A DNA stretch of 64,000 bases, from positions 124,001 to 188,000 of the forward strand of contig CBDHHE010000001.1 in the NCBI GenBank assembly GCA_965263335.1, given 5' to 3'. Shown piece after piece: positions 1 through 8,779 of the stretch (position 1 is the first letter of the stretch; each line of letters begins with the position of its first letter). Source of the DNA: Thermohalobaculum sp965263335. GTDB taxonomy: Bacteria; Pseudomonadota; Alphaproteobacteria; Rhodobacterales; Rhodobacteraceae. Made by a program: the position numbers and the translations under genes. The notes below the pieces were generated by a model. The model made no database searches and was not told where the DNA came from. It saw nothing but the letters and a program-made list of their open reading frames with translations.

Positions 1-833
1 GCAATGCTGGACCCGGAGATCGTCCCGAAAAACGCGGATGAGATGACCGAAACTTTCGCGGGACCTCCGGTGTAGCGCCCCGCAATGATCATCGCATTGT
101 CGATAAAGAACTGTCCCAGCCCCATCCGCTGCGCGATGACGCCGAAGAGCACAAAGTGAAACACGATGGTCGAGACCACCCAGAGGGTGACCCCGAAGAT
201 TCCCTCCTGCGGGAAGTACATGTTGTTGATGAACTGTCGCCAGTCGACGCCGGGATGCTTGAGGATCTGGGCCGGAATGTAGGGACCCAGAAGCGCGTAG
301 GCGACGAAGACGAGGATGATGCACGGCAGGATCGGGCCCAGCGTGCGGCGCGCGATCTCCAGCACAAGCACCACCAGGATGGTGCCGAAGACGATGTCCG
401 AGTTTGCCGGATCGCCTTGCCGCAATGCCTGCTCGGGCAAAGAGAACCCGATCAGGCTCCACTCAAGTCCCAACCATGAGAACCCCAGATAGAGCGCTGC
501 CAGCGATCCAGCGATTGCGCACGCCCAATCGATGATGGGAACATTTCCGAATGCCCAGCGGCGTTGGGGATCCAGCCTCATGACAGACGCGGATTTCAAG
601 AACGGAAATGCCGTGAAGACCAGAAAGAAGAGGCCGGTGAGGTGAATGCCCATGTGCCAGTAGTCAACGGGGATCCCAAACCCTGCGACCACATAGTGGT
701 AGAGCGCGAAGACCAATGCCGCCGCATAGAAGAGACGCTGCAACCACGGTGCAAGCGACCTCGTCGCGAGACCGCTGTCATACTGGCGCTCTAGCGCTTC
801 GGCCTTCGAGAGATCGAGCTTGTCGGAAGTCAT
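1..833 (-). CDS. TRAP transporter fused permease (4TM/12TM, TAXI type), N-terminal part
   Basis: This is the inner-membrane permease of a TAXI-type TRAP transporter, which imports an unidentified (probably carboxylated) solute using the ion gradient. The 277 visible residues start MTSDKLDLSKAEALERQYDS. They hold several hydrophobic helices and reach a GTISGSSIA-like motif typical of the fused DctQM permeases, where the left window edge cuts the gene. The start is the ATG at 833; the Shine-Dalgarno is weak. It lies 114 bases downstream of the binding-protein gene on the same strand, with a strong hairpin between them, so the two are probably one operon. Family assignment is secure from the motif and the neighbour; the substrate is unknown. 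Confidence 0.9.
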   Translation of the reverse strand, partial: MTSDKLDLSKAEALERQYDSGLATRSLAPWLQRLFYAAALVFALYHYVVAGFGIPVDYWHMGIHLTGLFFLVFTAFPFLKSASVMRLDPQRRWAFGNVPIIDWACAIAGSLAALYLGFSWLGLEWSLIGFSLPEQALRQGDPANSDIVFGTILVVLVLEIARRTLGPILPCIILVFVAYALLGPYIPAQILKHPGVDWRQFINNMYFPQEGIFGVTLWVVSTIVFHFVLFGVIAQRMGLGQFFIDNAMIIAGRYTGGPAKVSVISSAFFGTISGSSI

Positions 834-914
834 GTTGTCTCGCCCACACCTGTTGGCTGGTGTGATTTGATGCCGTGGAACAGCGACCGCGGCATCAATG
901 AACTTCGATGGAGC

Positions 915-938
915 GCTCCCGACCCTCTGGTCGGGAGC
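915..938 (-). terminator. Intercistronic stem-loop between TRAP binding protein and permease
   Basis: A perfect 10-bp inverted repeat (GCTCCCGACC / GGTCGGGAGC) with a 4-base loop begins 9 bases after the binding-protein stop codon. No T run follows in the direction of transcription. It therefore looks more like a partial attenuator or an mRNA-stabilising hairpin than a full rho-independent terminator. Such an element would explain more binding protein than permease from one transcript. Confidence 0.6.
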
Positions 939-947
939 TGGCTGACG

Positions 948-1961
948 TTACTGGAGAGCGCCGACTTCGCGATAGAACTTCTCGGCACCTGGGTGCAGCG
1001 GCACATCCAATCCGGCGATCCCATTGAGCGCGTTCTCGAGCGTGATCACCTTGCCCTTGGCGTGGCCATTGTCGAGCAGCTTGCGCGCGGTGTCAGACCA
1101 GAGTGCCTTTGTGATGCCGTAGATCAGCTCTTCCGACTGGGTGGCGCTGGTCACCAGGATACCGTTCACTGCAACGGTGTTCACATCGTACTGCACGCCC
1201 GGATAGACGCCGGAGTTGATCACCGATGGCACATAGTACGGCACGACCTCATTGGCTTTGGCGATTTCAGCCTCGCTGAACGAGTAGAGCTCCATGCCCT
1301 TGGTCGAATCGAGCTGGATCATCGCAGACACCGGCGTACCGGCGGCATAGAAATAGGCGTCGAGCTGACCATCCGCCAGGCGCTCGGCAGATTGTGAGTT
1401 GTTGAGCTCGGCTTCGTCGATGTTGTCCCGGGTGATGCCGTGCGCACCGAGAATGAGCTCGACCGCGATCTGCGTGCCCGAACCAGCCTGGGCGATGCCG
1501 ACGCGCTTGCCTTCGAGACCTTTTAGGCCATCGAGGCTCCCACCCTTTGGAAGCACCAAGTGAAGATCTTCCGGGAAGAGATTAGCAATAATGCGCAAAT
1601 CCGATTTCGCGTTCCCTTCGAACTTCTCAACGCCATGGTAGGCGAAGTAGAGGGTGGCCGCGCCTGTGAGCCCGGCTTCCATCTGGCCGGCCTGGATCGC
1701 CGTTACGTTGTGCGCCGAGGCGTTGGTCGACTGGGCGATCGCCACCAGCCCTTCGACACCGCAGTTGCCGCCCTCGTCGCAAGGCCGCGAGCCCGGCGGG
1801 TTGGAGATCGCGTTGGCAATGACACCGCCAATGGGGAAGTAGGTTCCCCCGGCGCTCCCCGTCCCGATCCGGAAAAAAGTCATCTCTTGCGCCTGAGCGA
1901 CGCCACCGGCCGCCAACCCGAGCACGAGCGCCAAGCCCGTCAATCCAGCTTTCATCGTCAT
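948..1961 (-). CDS. TAXI family TRAP transporter solute-binding protein
   Basis: This 337-residue periplasmic binding protein captures the substrate for the adjacent TRAP permease. The protein begins with a clear signal peptide (MTMKAGLTGLALVLGLAAGG, predicted to be cleaved around residue 24). The mature N-terminus then has the TAXI signature FFRIGTGSAGGTYFPIGG. The ATG at 1961 was chosen because GGGAGAG lies about 7 bases upstream; an in-frame upstream start would add residues that do not fit a signal peptide. It is transcribed away from the M32 carboxypeptidase gene, with about 175 bases between the two starts holding both promoters. The ligand cannot be read from the sequence. Confidence 0.93.
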   Translation of the reverse strand: MTMKAGLTGLALVLGLAAGGVAQAQEMTFFRIGTGSAGGTYFPIGGVIANAISNPPGSRPCDEGGNCGVEGLVAIAQSTNASAHNVTAIQAGQMEAGLTGAATLYFAYHGVEKFEGNAKSDLRIIANLFPEDLHLVLPKGGSLDGLKGLEGKRVGIAQAGSGTQIAVELILGAHGITRDNIDEAELNNSQSAERLADGQLDAYFYAAGTPVSAMIQLDSTKGMELYSFSEAEIAKANEVVPYYVPSVINSGVYPGVQYDVNTVAVNGILVTSATQSEELIYGITKALWSDTARKLLDNGHAKGKVITLENALNGIAGLDVPLHPGAEKFYREVGALQ

Positions 1962-2137
1962 TTTTTTCTCTCCCTGCAACGCGCGGACTGCGCAAAACTG
2001 CAACCACGACCGCACTCTGCCCCGGATTCAGGACAACGGTAAAGCCAGTTCTGATGTGCACTCCGAAGGCGCACTGGTGTATTGGCAGGTATTCTGGGAT
2101 GACGGTCTGATTGCGAAAACTGAGAGGCTCTTCATAG

Positions 2138-3628
2138 ATGATCCCCAACGAAGCCTACGATGCCTTGCTTGCACATCTGAAGGAGACGGCCGCGCTCGAG
2201 CAGGTCATGGGTCTGCTGAGCTGGGATCAGGAGACCGTGATGCCGCCGGCCGGTGCGCCTGCCCGCGCCGAGCAAGCCGCCGCGCTGACAGGCGTTCTGC
2301 ACGCCAGACGCACCGACCCTCGGATCCCCGAATGGGTTGCGCTCTGCGGCAACGCCGAGTTGGGGCAGCCCGCGGCAGTCAACTGCGCAGAGGCCGCCCG
2401 AGATCACGCCCGAGCCTCACGCGTCCCGAGTGCGCTCGCCAAAGCTCTGGCAAGAGCCGAAGCCCTTGGCCAGGCGGCGTGGGCAGAGGCGCGACCCAAG
2501 AACGATTTCAAGGGGTTCACACCGATTCTTGAGGAGCTTGTCGCGTTGAAGCGCGAACAGGCCCAGTGCCTCGCAACCGATGATCTTACCCCGTATGACG
2601 CGCTGCTCGATCAGTTCGAACCCGGTGCAAGAGCGAGTGATCTCGCGGGCATCTTCGAGACGTTGCGGGCTGGATTGGTCGCACTGCGCGAAAAGATCGA
2701 TGGCGCCGCGTCGGACATCCCCGAACTGCGAGGGACTTTCCCCGAGCACCAACAATTGGATCTTGCACGCACTGCCGCAACCCGTCTCGGATATGACTGG
2801 GAGGCCGGGCGTCTGGATCTCGTTGCGCATCCGTTTTGCTCAGGCGCCGGGCGTGACGTGCGGATCACGACCAGAGTCGACATCAACGCACCGCTCGATT
2901 GTCTTTACTCGACGATCCACGAAACCGGACACGCGATCTACGAACAAGGGATCGACTCGGCTCATGCGATGACGCCCGCGGGCAGCCACGCCTCGATGGG
3001 CATCCACGAGTCTCAGTCGCGTCTGCTGGAGAACCAGATCGCGCGCGGTCCGGCCTTTGCCCGCTGGCTGTTTGCGGAAGCCAAAGCGCGGTTCGGCGAC
3101 ATTGGCGTCACCGATGCCGACTCGTTTTATGCAGCCGTCAACCGGGTCGAGCCTGGCCTGATCCGGACCGAGGCTGACGAAGTGCACTACAATCTCCACA
3201 TCATGATGCGCTTCGATCTCGAAAGAGCCCTGATCAGCGGCGATCTTGCGGTGGACGATCTGGAGACCGCCTGGAACACCCGCTTCGCCGCCGACTTTGG
3301 CCGGACCGTCCCGAATTCGGGCGATGGAGTCTTGCAAGATGTTCACTGGTCGTGCGGGCTGTTCGGGTACTTCCCGACCTACACGCTCGGCAATCTCTAT
3401 GCGGCGCAGCTTTACGCAACCATGCGCCGTGACCTGCCGGCGCTGGACGACGACATGATACAGGGTGAGGCGAGCGCTGCAGTCAGCTGGCTGCGAGATC
3501 GCGTGCACCGGCACGGGCGCCTGTATGCACCGGCGGCTCTGATCGAGCACGCAACTGGCGCGCAACCGACTCCAGCGCCGTTGCTCGAGTATCTGGACGC
3601 CAAGTTCTCGGCTCTGTACGCTCTTTAG
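2138..3628 (+). CDS. Carboxypeptidase Taq-type M32 metallopeptidase
   Basis: A 496-residue cytosolic metallocarboxypeptidase of family M32, which removes C-terminal amino acids from peptides with broad specificity. The HEXXH zinc motif is seen as HETGH (His261, Glu262, His265). The family motif DVRITTR lies about 20 residues before it, and the third ligand Glu291 sits in GIHESQSR. Length matches the family (about 495-510). The start ATG at 2138 follows GAGAGGC-like bases. It is divergent from the TRAP binding-protein gene, and the aldolase gene follows about 20 bases after the stop, so co-transcription with the aldolase and dehydrogenase is possible. Confidence 0.95.
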   Translation: MIPNEAYDALLAHLKETAALEQVMGLLSWDQETVMPPAGAPARAEQAAALTGVLHARRTDPRIPEWVALCGNAELGQPAAVNCAEAARDHARASRVPSALAKALARAEALGQAAWAEARPKNDFKGFTPILEELVALKREQAQCLATDDLTPYDALLDQFEPGARASDLAGIFETLRAGLVALREKIDGAASDIPELRGTFPEHQQLDLARTAATRLGYDWEAGRLDLVAHPFCSGAGRDVRITTRVDINAPLDCLYSTIHETGHAIYEQGIDSAHAMTPAGSHASMGIHESQSRLLENQIARGPAFARWLFAEAKARFGDIGVTDADSFYAAVNRVEPGLIRTEADEVHYNLHIMMRFDLERALISGDLAVDDLETAWNTRFAADFGRTVPNSGDGVLQDVHWSCGLFGYFPTYTLGNLYAAQLYATMRRDLPALDDDMIQGEASAAVSWLRDRVHRHGRLYAPAALIEHATGAQPTPAPLLEYLDAKFSALYAL

Positions 3629-3648
3629 ACTGAAAAATGGGGGGAGGC

Positions 3649-4422
3649 ATGACTGAGCGCACAATCCGTGAGCGGGTGCTTGCCGGCGATTCCGTGCTCG
3701 GGGCACTCGTGTTCGAATTCTTTTCGCCTGGCGTTCCGCGAATCCTGTCGCGCGCAGGATGCGAGTACGTGCTCTATGACATGGAGCACACCGGAGTCGG
3801 CTTCGAGACGTTGAAGGCCCAAGTGGCCGCCTGCCGCGGCCTTCCCATCACGCCGATGGTCCGGGTGCCACGCGGAGAATACGCCTTCCTCGCCCGTGCC
3901 CTCGACATCGGGATGACCGGCGTGATGGTGCCGATGGTGGAATCAGCAGACCAAGCGGCCCAAGTCGTAGAGGCGACAAGATATCCGCCTGTCGGGCGGC
4001 GGGGCGCTGCATTTGGCTTTGCGCATGACGACTACGCCCCGGGCGATCCGGCAGATAAAATCGCCGAAGCGAACGCGCGCAATCTGGTCATCGCTCAAAT
4101 CGAGACGGAGCGCGGGCTCGAGCACGTAGATGCCATTGCCGCGATTGAAGGTGTCGATGTGCTCTGGGTGGGCCACTTCGATCTGACCAACTTCCTCGGC
4201 ATACCGGGACAGTTCGATCACCCGACCTATCGAGATGCGCTCAACAAGGTGGTTGCCGCCGGTCGCAAGCACGGCAAGGGTCTTGGCTTCATGCCGGGCA
4301 CTGCAGCGCAGGCAAAAGAGTATCGCGACATCGGCTTCAACATGCTGGGGGTCGGCACGGATCACGGGCTGCTCGGCGCGGCCGTGTCCGACGCCCTGTC
4401 CGCAGTGCGGGGGGCGACATGA
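3649..4422 (+). CDS. HpcH/HpaI family class II aldolase
   Basis: A 257-residue metal-dependent pyruvate-type aldolase of the HpaI / 2-dehydro-3-deoxyglucarate family, which cleaves 4-hydroxy-2-oxo acids to pyruvate and an aldehyde. Visible hallmarks are YDMEHTG (catalytic His near residue 47), MVRVPRGE (substrate-binding Arg), QIETERG and VGHFDLTNFLG (Glu and Asp metal ligands). A GGGGGGAGG run lies immediately before the ATG at 3649; the in-frame ATG at 3637 has no Shine-Dalgarno but cannot be excluded. Its stop overlaps the next start (ATGA). Coupling to a 2-hydroxyacid dehydrogenase suggests a small sugar-acid or hydroxy-acid catabolic pathway. The natural substrate is unknown. Confidence 0.9.
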   Translation: MTERTIRERVLAGDSVLGALVFEFFSPGVPRILSRAGCEYVLYDMEHTGVGFETLKAQVAACRGLPITPMVRVPRGEYAFLARALDIGMTGVMVPMVESADQAAQVVEATRYPPVGRRGAAFGFAHDDYAPGDPADKIAEANARNLVIAQIETERGLEHVDAIAAIEGVDVLWVGHFDLTNFLGIPGQFDHPTYRDALNKVVAAGRKHGKGLGFMPGTAAQAKEYRDIGFNMLGVGTDHGLLGAAVSDALSAVRGAT

Positions 4423-5432
4423 GCTTCAAAGTCGGCGTAACAAGGGATTTGCAGACCACGAGCGGCGAGCCGGCATTCGACGCGACCGCCTTTGACGAAC
4501 TCGCGTCAGCTCCAGGCATCGAATGGGAATGGATCGATAGCCCGGTCGAAGAAATCACTCCGGAGATCGCGGCAAAGTACGACGCGCTGCACGTAAATCT
4601 GCCACGTGTAACAACCGCAAGCATCGCACGGGAGGACTGCAGAGTCAGGATCATTGCCCGAAACGGAGTCGGCTATGACACAGTAGATGTCGCTGCAATG
4701 ACCGAGGCAGGCATCGTTGTCACCAACACGCCGGTGGCCGTGCGCCGTCCCGTGGCCGTGGCGGCTTTGACACTGGTGTTCGCGCTCACCGGCAAGCTTC
4801 TCACGAAAGATCGGCTCGTTCGAAAGGGCCGCTGGAACGAACGCACCAACCACATGGGCGTCGGTCTTACGAAACGCACACTGGGTCTGGTCGGCGCTGG
4901 CAGTATCGGCTCCGAGATCATCCGTCTTGCACGGCCATTCTTTCATCGGATCGCAGCGGCAGATCCATATGTAGCCGATGCAGAGATCGTTGCGACTGGT
5001 GCGGAACCGATGACGCTCGACACTCTCCTTGCAGAAGCCGATTTCGTCGTGGCGTGCTGTCTGTTGACCGAACAAACGCGCCACCTGATGGATGCGAGCG
5101 CGTTTGCCCGTATGAAGCCGGGAGCGTTCTTCATCAATGTCGGCCGTGGACCAATTCACGACGAGGCGGCGCTGATCGATGCGTTGCGTGCGGGGCACAT
5201 TGCCGGAGCCGGCCTCGATGTCACCGAACGCGAGCCAATTTCACACGACAGCCCGCTTCTGAGCATGGACAACACCATCATCACGGCGCACTCGCTCTGC
5301 TGGACCGACGAGTGCTTTGAGGACATTGCGCGCACCGCGTTGCGATCCATCGCCGACTACGCCTCCGGGATCAAACCCCGCTACGTCGTCAACCCGGACG
5401 CCGCCAGAACACTGCGCTCTCCCGGAGAGTGA
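4419..5432 (+). CDS. D-isomer-specific 2-hydroxyacid dehydrogenase
   Basis: A 337-residue NAD(P)-dependent dehydrogenase that interconverts a 2-oxo acid and a D-2-hydroxy acid. The nucleotide-binding glycine motif GAGSIG is at 159-164. The catalytic triad is seen as Arg in IARNGVGYD (near 81), Glu272 in TEREP and His291 in ITAHS. The signature NVGRGPIHDEAALIDALR lies near 240-257. It resembles phosphoglycerate-dehydrogenase-like members more than SerA itself, because no ACT domain follows. The ATG overlaps the aldolase stop by four bases, so translation is coupled. It converges on the receiver gene with only 9 bases between the stops. Confidence 0.92.
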   Translation: MSFKVGVTRDLQTTSGEPAFDATAFDELASAPGIEWEWIDSPVEEITPEIAAKYDALHVNLPRVTTASIAREDCRVRIIARNGVGYDTVDVAAMTEAGIVVTNTPVAVRRPVAVAALTLVFALTGKLLTKDRLVRKGRWNERTNHMGVGLTKRTLGLVGAGSIGSEIIRLARPFFHRIAAADPYVADAEIVATGAEPMTLDTLLAEADFVVACCLLTEQTRHLMDASAFARMKPGAFFINVGRGPIHDEAALIDALRAGHIAGAGLDVTEREPISHDSPLLSMDNTIITAHSLCWTDECFEDIARTALRSIADYASGIKPRYVVNPDAARTLRSPGE

Positions 5433-5441
5433 TTTCCCGCT

Positions 5442-5876
5442 TCAGTGGGGTCTCAGCCGAGAGGCAGACTCAGTCTTGTAAAGGTGCCAGAACTTGCGCA
5501 GCTGCTCGCCGAGTTCCATCGCTTCGAACGGCTTCGCAATGACCCCAAAGGCCCCAGCGGCAAGATAGGTCGACACTTCTTTGGGGCGGGTTTTCGCCGT
5601 CATGAACACCATAGGCGTGTCTGCCTGCGCCGGATTGCATCTGAGACGGCACATCGTCTCCAGACCATCAAGCCCGGGCATCATCATGTCGAGCAGGATG
5701 AGTTGCGTCGCCTGGTCCGGCGGGTTTTCGACGGCGTCGGCGCCGCTGGCGTAAAGTTGAACATCAAGTCCGTTTATCTCGCGAAGAATGAGATCAATCA
5801 TCTCGCGAAGATCGGGATCATCTTCAACAACAGTTATCGAGTGCAGTTCTTCATCTGGTGACTCAATCATACTCAC
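5442..5876 (-). CDS. Single-domain response regulator (receiver)
   Basis: A stand-alone CheY-like receiver of 144 residues. The phosphoacceptor Asp63 is in LILLDMMMPGLDG, with the acidic pair in VVEDD, Thr93 (FMTAKT) and Lys115 (IAKPF), so the active site is complete. There is no output domain. A GTG start at 5876 is preferred because GGAAAGG lies 7 bases upstream; the ATG at 5870 is an alternative with poorer spacing. It is the last gene after a hybrid kinase and an Hpt gene on the same strand, so it probably receives phosphate through that phosphotransferase or acts as its phosphate sink. Confidence 0.9.
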   Translation of the reverse strand: MSMIESPDEELHSITVVEDDPDLREMIDLILREINGLDVQLYASGADAVENPPDQATQLILLDMMMPGLDGLETMCRLRCNPAQADTPMVFMTAKTRPKEVSTYLAAGAFGVIAKPFEAMELGEQLRKFWHLYKTESASRLRPH

Positions 5877-6041
5877 ACGCGAACCTTTCCGTACGTCGCC
5901 CAAGCAGATTGCCTGTACTCACCGTCTTGGACGTGGTCTTCGCCACGGGAAAGGGTCGCCAATCGTCGTGAACAAATCGTGAAACAAGCACTGGCGGAGT
6001 GTGTCCAAGCCGGGCTGTGACCGGTTTGCCTCTCTCCCGGA

Positions 6042-6440
6042 TCAGCTGCGCGTAATCGGCTTTCCCCACTTCCGGCGCGGCGGCACGGCTTTCCAGTTCA
6101 GCGCGAAGAACCGGGACTGATTGGGACGCATCTGCGTGACGCCAGCTCTGAGCGAGCCAGCCAGCATACGGATCTTGACCCGGCTCACCGATGCGATCTG
6201 GCGATGTGCTTCGAGGGTGCGCAGTGTTGTCTCAAGGCGAAGCGCGCGATCTGAAACCAGATCAAACCCAAGCGTTCCAGCGCTGCCTTTTATGGTGTGG
6301 GCCAGCTCAACGACTGTATAGATTTGTGATTTGGTGGGCCGACCTGTTTTCAGTAAGTCATCGATCTCCGACACCAGTTGCCGGGCATCTCGGCGCGCAC
6401 TCTCACAAAAGCGCCCCAGCACTTCCTTCAAGTTCGCCAT
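6042..6440 (-). CDS. Histidine phosphotransfer (Hpt) domain protein
   Basis: A 132-residue helical protein with the Hpt signature AHTIKGSAGTLGF, in which His48 is the phosphorylated residue. It shuttles phosphate between receivers. The ATG at 6440 was chosen since GGGAGAG lies about 10 bases upstream; a GTG further upstream (6464) is possible. It sits between the hybrid histidine kinase (88 bases upstream) and the single-domain receiver (about 165 bases downstream). The last 35 residues are basic and look disordered. Confidence in the domain is high; its partners are inferred from position. Confidence 0.9.
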   Translation of the reverse strand: MANLKEVLGRFCESARRDARQLVSEIDDLLKTGRPTKSQIYTVVELAHTIKGSAGTLGFDLVSDRALRLETTLRTLEAHRQIASVSRVKIRMLAGSLRAGVTQMRPNQSRFFALNWKAVPPRRKWGKPITRS

Positions 6441-6528
6441 AACCGCCAGTCTCTCCCAGCACACCGAATGATTCCACTCGGGCAGCGTCGCAGACTTTGG
6501 TTAACGTCGTGCAACCCAAACCGCGCGA

Positions 6529-8115
6529 TCAGGTCCTCGGGAGCAGAATATCGAATGCTGTGCCGCCGTCCGCGATCGCGCGAAATGTGATCCGTCCGCC
6601 GTGCGCTTCGGCTATAGATTTACAGATGTTCAACCCAAGTCCGGTGCCGCCAACGTGACGGGTGGTCGAACCGTCTGCCTGCGTGAACCGATTGAAAAGC
6701 TGTGCGTGAAACGTTTCGGGAATACCACTTCCGTAGTCTCGCACGGTCAGGCAGACGTCATCATCGCGCTGGTTGACTGAGAGCTCTATGTCCGACCCTT
6801 CGGGAGAGAACTTGGCCGCGTTCGATATCAAATTGGTCAGCGCTTGCGACATCCGGATCCGATCGACATTGATGGCAATGCCGGTGGGTGGGCCAGTGCG
6901 CACGATTCGAGAGCCATGCTTCTGCGCGAAAATCTCGTTCTCGGCCATGACACTGGCGATGAGTTCATCCAGGGGAACTGTCTCGCGGTTCAGGGCCATC
7001 TGCCCGGATTCGAGCGCATCGATGTCCAGGATATCATTGATCAAGGAGAGCAGCCGCTGACCATTCTGATGCGCCATGTCGAGCAAGCGCTCAATCCGAT
7101 CCTCGACGGAGCCGACCTTGCCCGACCGAACGATGTCGAGAGCACCCAGGATCGAGGCCAAAGGCGTGCGCAGTTCATGGTTCACTGTGGATACGAATTC
7201 GTCTTTCGCCTGCTCGGCCATCTTGCGGCCGTGAATGTCCATGATCGTGCCGATCATGCGTTGCGGCCGGCCCTGGCAGTCCATCTGCGCGAGACCGGAC
7301 ATGTCGAACCACCGGTATCCGTCCTCAGAATGCCTCAGGCGCACCTCTAGTCGGAACGCTGCACGGGTGTGCAGATGGGCGCTGAGCGCGGTGCGCCACT
7401 CCCGGCGATCCTCGGCGTGGATCAGTGCCTCGAGCGCCTGCTGACCCGGTTCGGTTTTGCCGTCCGTGAGGCCGGTCAGCCGAAGAAACTCATCGGACCA
7501 GTAGTGCGCATCTGCGCCCACATCGATCCAATCCCAGATCCCGACGTTTGCACCTTGCGCTGCGAGCTGAAATCTCTCCTCGCTGATCCTGAGCGCACGC
7601 TCTGTCCGTTCCTTGTCGCGCTGCATGCAGCAGCGATCGATCGCGGCGGCGATGGCTCGTTCGAGCACGGTAGGCGAGAGATCCGCTTTCGCGACGTAGT
7701 CCTGCGCACCAGCTTTGATCAGGCGCACAGCGATCGACTCAGACCCATGCCCTGTCATCATGATGACTGGAAGATGCGGGTCAGGGGAGCGCATCAGCTG
7801 CATGGTTTCGAGACCGCTCGGACCAGGAAGTGTATGGTCGAGCAGGACACAATCCACTGCATTGCCCTCGAGCCAGTGCAACGCCGAGACCCCGCAACTG
7901 ACGGTTTTCACATCATAGGAGATATGGGTGACCTGGCTCAGGGCCCGCACGCACGCCGTGGCATCGTGTTCCGAGTCGTCTACGATCAGGATCCGAAGAG
8001 GTCGCTCGACGGCGTGATCCGACGCGACTTCTGTCTTGGCTGCAGCAGGTTCGAATCCTCCAGGATCCGGGTTGCGATCTCCCCCTGCACCATCGCGAAC
8101 AAGCTTGCCGTCCAT
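6529..8115 (-). CDS. Hybrid sensor histidine kinase (REC-PAS-HisKA-HATPase)
   Basis: A 528-residue cytosolic histidine kinase with no transmembrane segments. Domains in order: receiver at about 40-155 (Asp94 in LLDHTLPG, Lys in VAKADL), PAS/PAC fold at about 180-298 with the WxxW-type IWDW start, HisKA with phospho-His313 in VNHELRTPLAS, and HATPase from about 420 (NLISNAAKF, DYGSGIPE, GGTGLGLNI). An N-terminal receiver places it in the group of kinases that are themselves controlled by phosphate transfer. The ATG at 8115 is preceded by AGAGGCGGC; an upstream TTG would add 18 poorly conserved-looking residues. It heads a kinase-Hpt-receiver gene set. Confidence 0.93.
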   Translation of the reverse strand: MDGKLVRDGAGGDRNPDPGGFEPAAAKTEVASDHAVERPLRILIVDDSEHDATACVRALSQVTHISYDVKTVSCGVSALHWLEGNAVDCVLLDHTLPGPSGLETMQLMRSPDPHLPVIMMTGHGSESIAVRLIKAGAQDYVAKADLSPTVLERAIAAAIDRCCMQRDKERTERALRISEERFQLAAQGANVGIWDWIDVGADAHYWSDEFLRLTGLTDGKTEPGQQALEALIHAEDRREWRTALSAHLHTRAAFRLEVRLRHSEDGYRWFDMSGLAQMDCQGRPQRMIGTIMDIHGRKMAEQAKDEFVSTVNHELRTPLASILGALDIVRSGKVGSVEDRIERLLDMAHQNGQRLLSLINDILDIDALESGQMALNRETVPLDELIASVMAENEIFAQKHGSRIVRTGPPTGIAINVDRIRMSQALTNLISNAAKFSPEGSDIELSVNQRDDDVCLTVRDYGSGIPETFHAQLFNRFTQADGSTTRHVGGTGLGLNICKSIAEAHGGRITFRAIADGGTAFDILLPRT

Positions 8116-8274
8116 GCCGCCTCTGTCCGTCCGTGCCGGGACAGACTCTGGTCTGCCCAGGTGGCGCAAAGCCGGACAAACCGTTTGCCGCGCGCCCTAA
8201 CCCCGGAACAGACCATTCCAAGCAGACGTTAATTCCCGATGAAAACGCGACCTCTCAGAGACGGCTTGGCGTGC

Positions 8275-8751
8275 CTAGGAACCGAGGGCGCGCACGGCGA
8301 TCGCTTCGAACACCGCATCCAGTTCGCTCGCCACTGTGCGCAACTCATCCCCGCCTTCCTCAAAGTAGGGCGAGAACACCATTGTCGGGGTCTTGTAGGA
8401 GAGTGTTCCGGTGCCATCGGGATTTTCGGTGACGTACATGCGCACGGGCGCTTCAATCATCGCTGAGATCGACGTCCGAATGGCACGGACCGCGAACTTG
8501 TTGTTGAACACACCGAATATCCGGCTACCCGGAATCGTGATGCCGCGGTTCTTTGCCGCTCCTGTCGGGCCGGCCTGGGTTACGAGGCCCATACCCTCCG
8601 CCTTGATCGCAGGCTTCAGCGCGTCAATCAGCTCGGCATATGTCATAGACGTATTGTGAACGACCCAGCCCGGTCTCTCCGGAACCGTGTCCGCTGCATC
8701 GGCCTGCGTGTGGAGGAGCAGAGCGGCAAGGAAAGCCAAAAGCAGTCTCAT
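8275..8751 (-). CDS. DUF302 domain protein, exported
   Basis: A 158-residue protein with a signal peptide (MRLLLAFLAALLLHTQADA) followed by a DUF302 domain, a small alpha/beta fold often found near sulfur and thiol functions. The domain covers most of the mature chain. The product is predicted to be periplasmic; its biochemical role is not established. The ATG at 8751 has GAGGGAT upstream. It begins 28 bases after the stop of the YeeE/YedE transporter gene on the same strand, so the two are probably co-transcribed, and it may assist that transporter or handle its cargo. Confidence 0.85.
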   Translation of the reverse strand: MRLLLAFLAALLLHTQADAADTVPERPGWVVHNTSMTYAELIDALKPAIKAEGMGLVTQAGPTGAAKNRGITIPGSRIFGVFNNKFAVRAIRTSISAMIEAPVRMYVTENPDGTGTLSYKTPTMVFSPYFEEGGDELRTVASELDAVFEAIAVRALGS

Positions 8752-8779
8752 GAAGTCATCCCTCTTCGAACAGTTTGGA

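Noticed and set aside
2840..3706. 288-codon minus-strand frame opposite the M32 peptidase
   Set aside because: The plus-strand gene has a complete zinc active site and family length; the antisense frame has no recognisable features.
8048..8064. GGTTCGAATCC-like string resembling a tRNA T-loop
   Set aside because: It lies inside the hybrid kinase coding sequence, and no acceptor stem, anticodon arm or CCA context can be folded around it.
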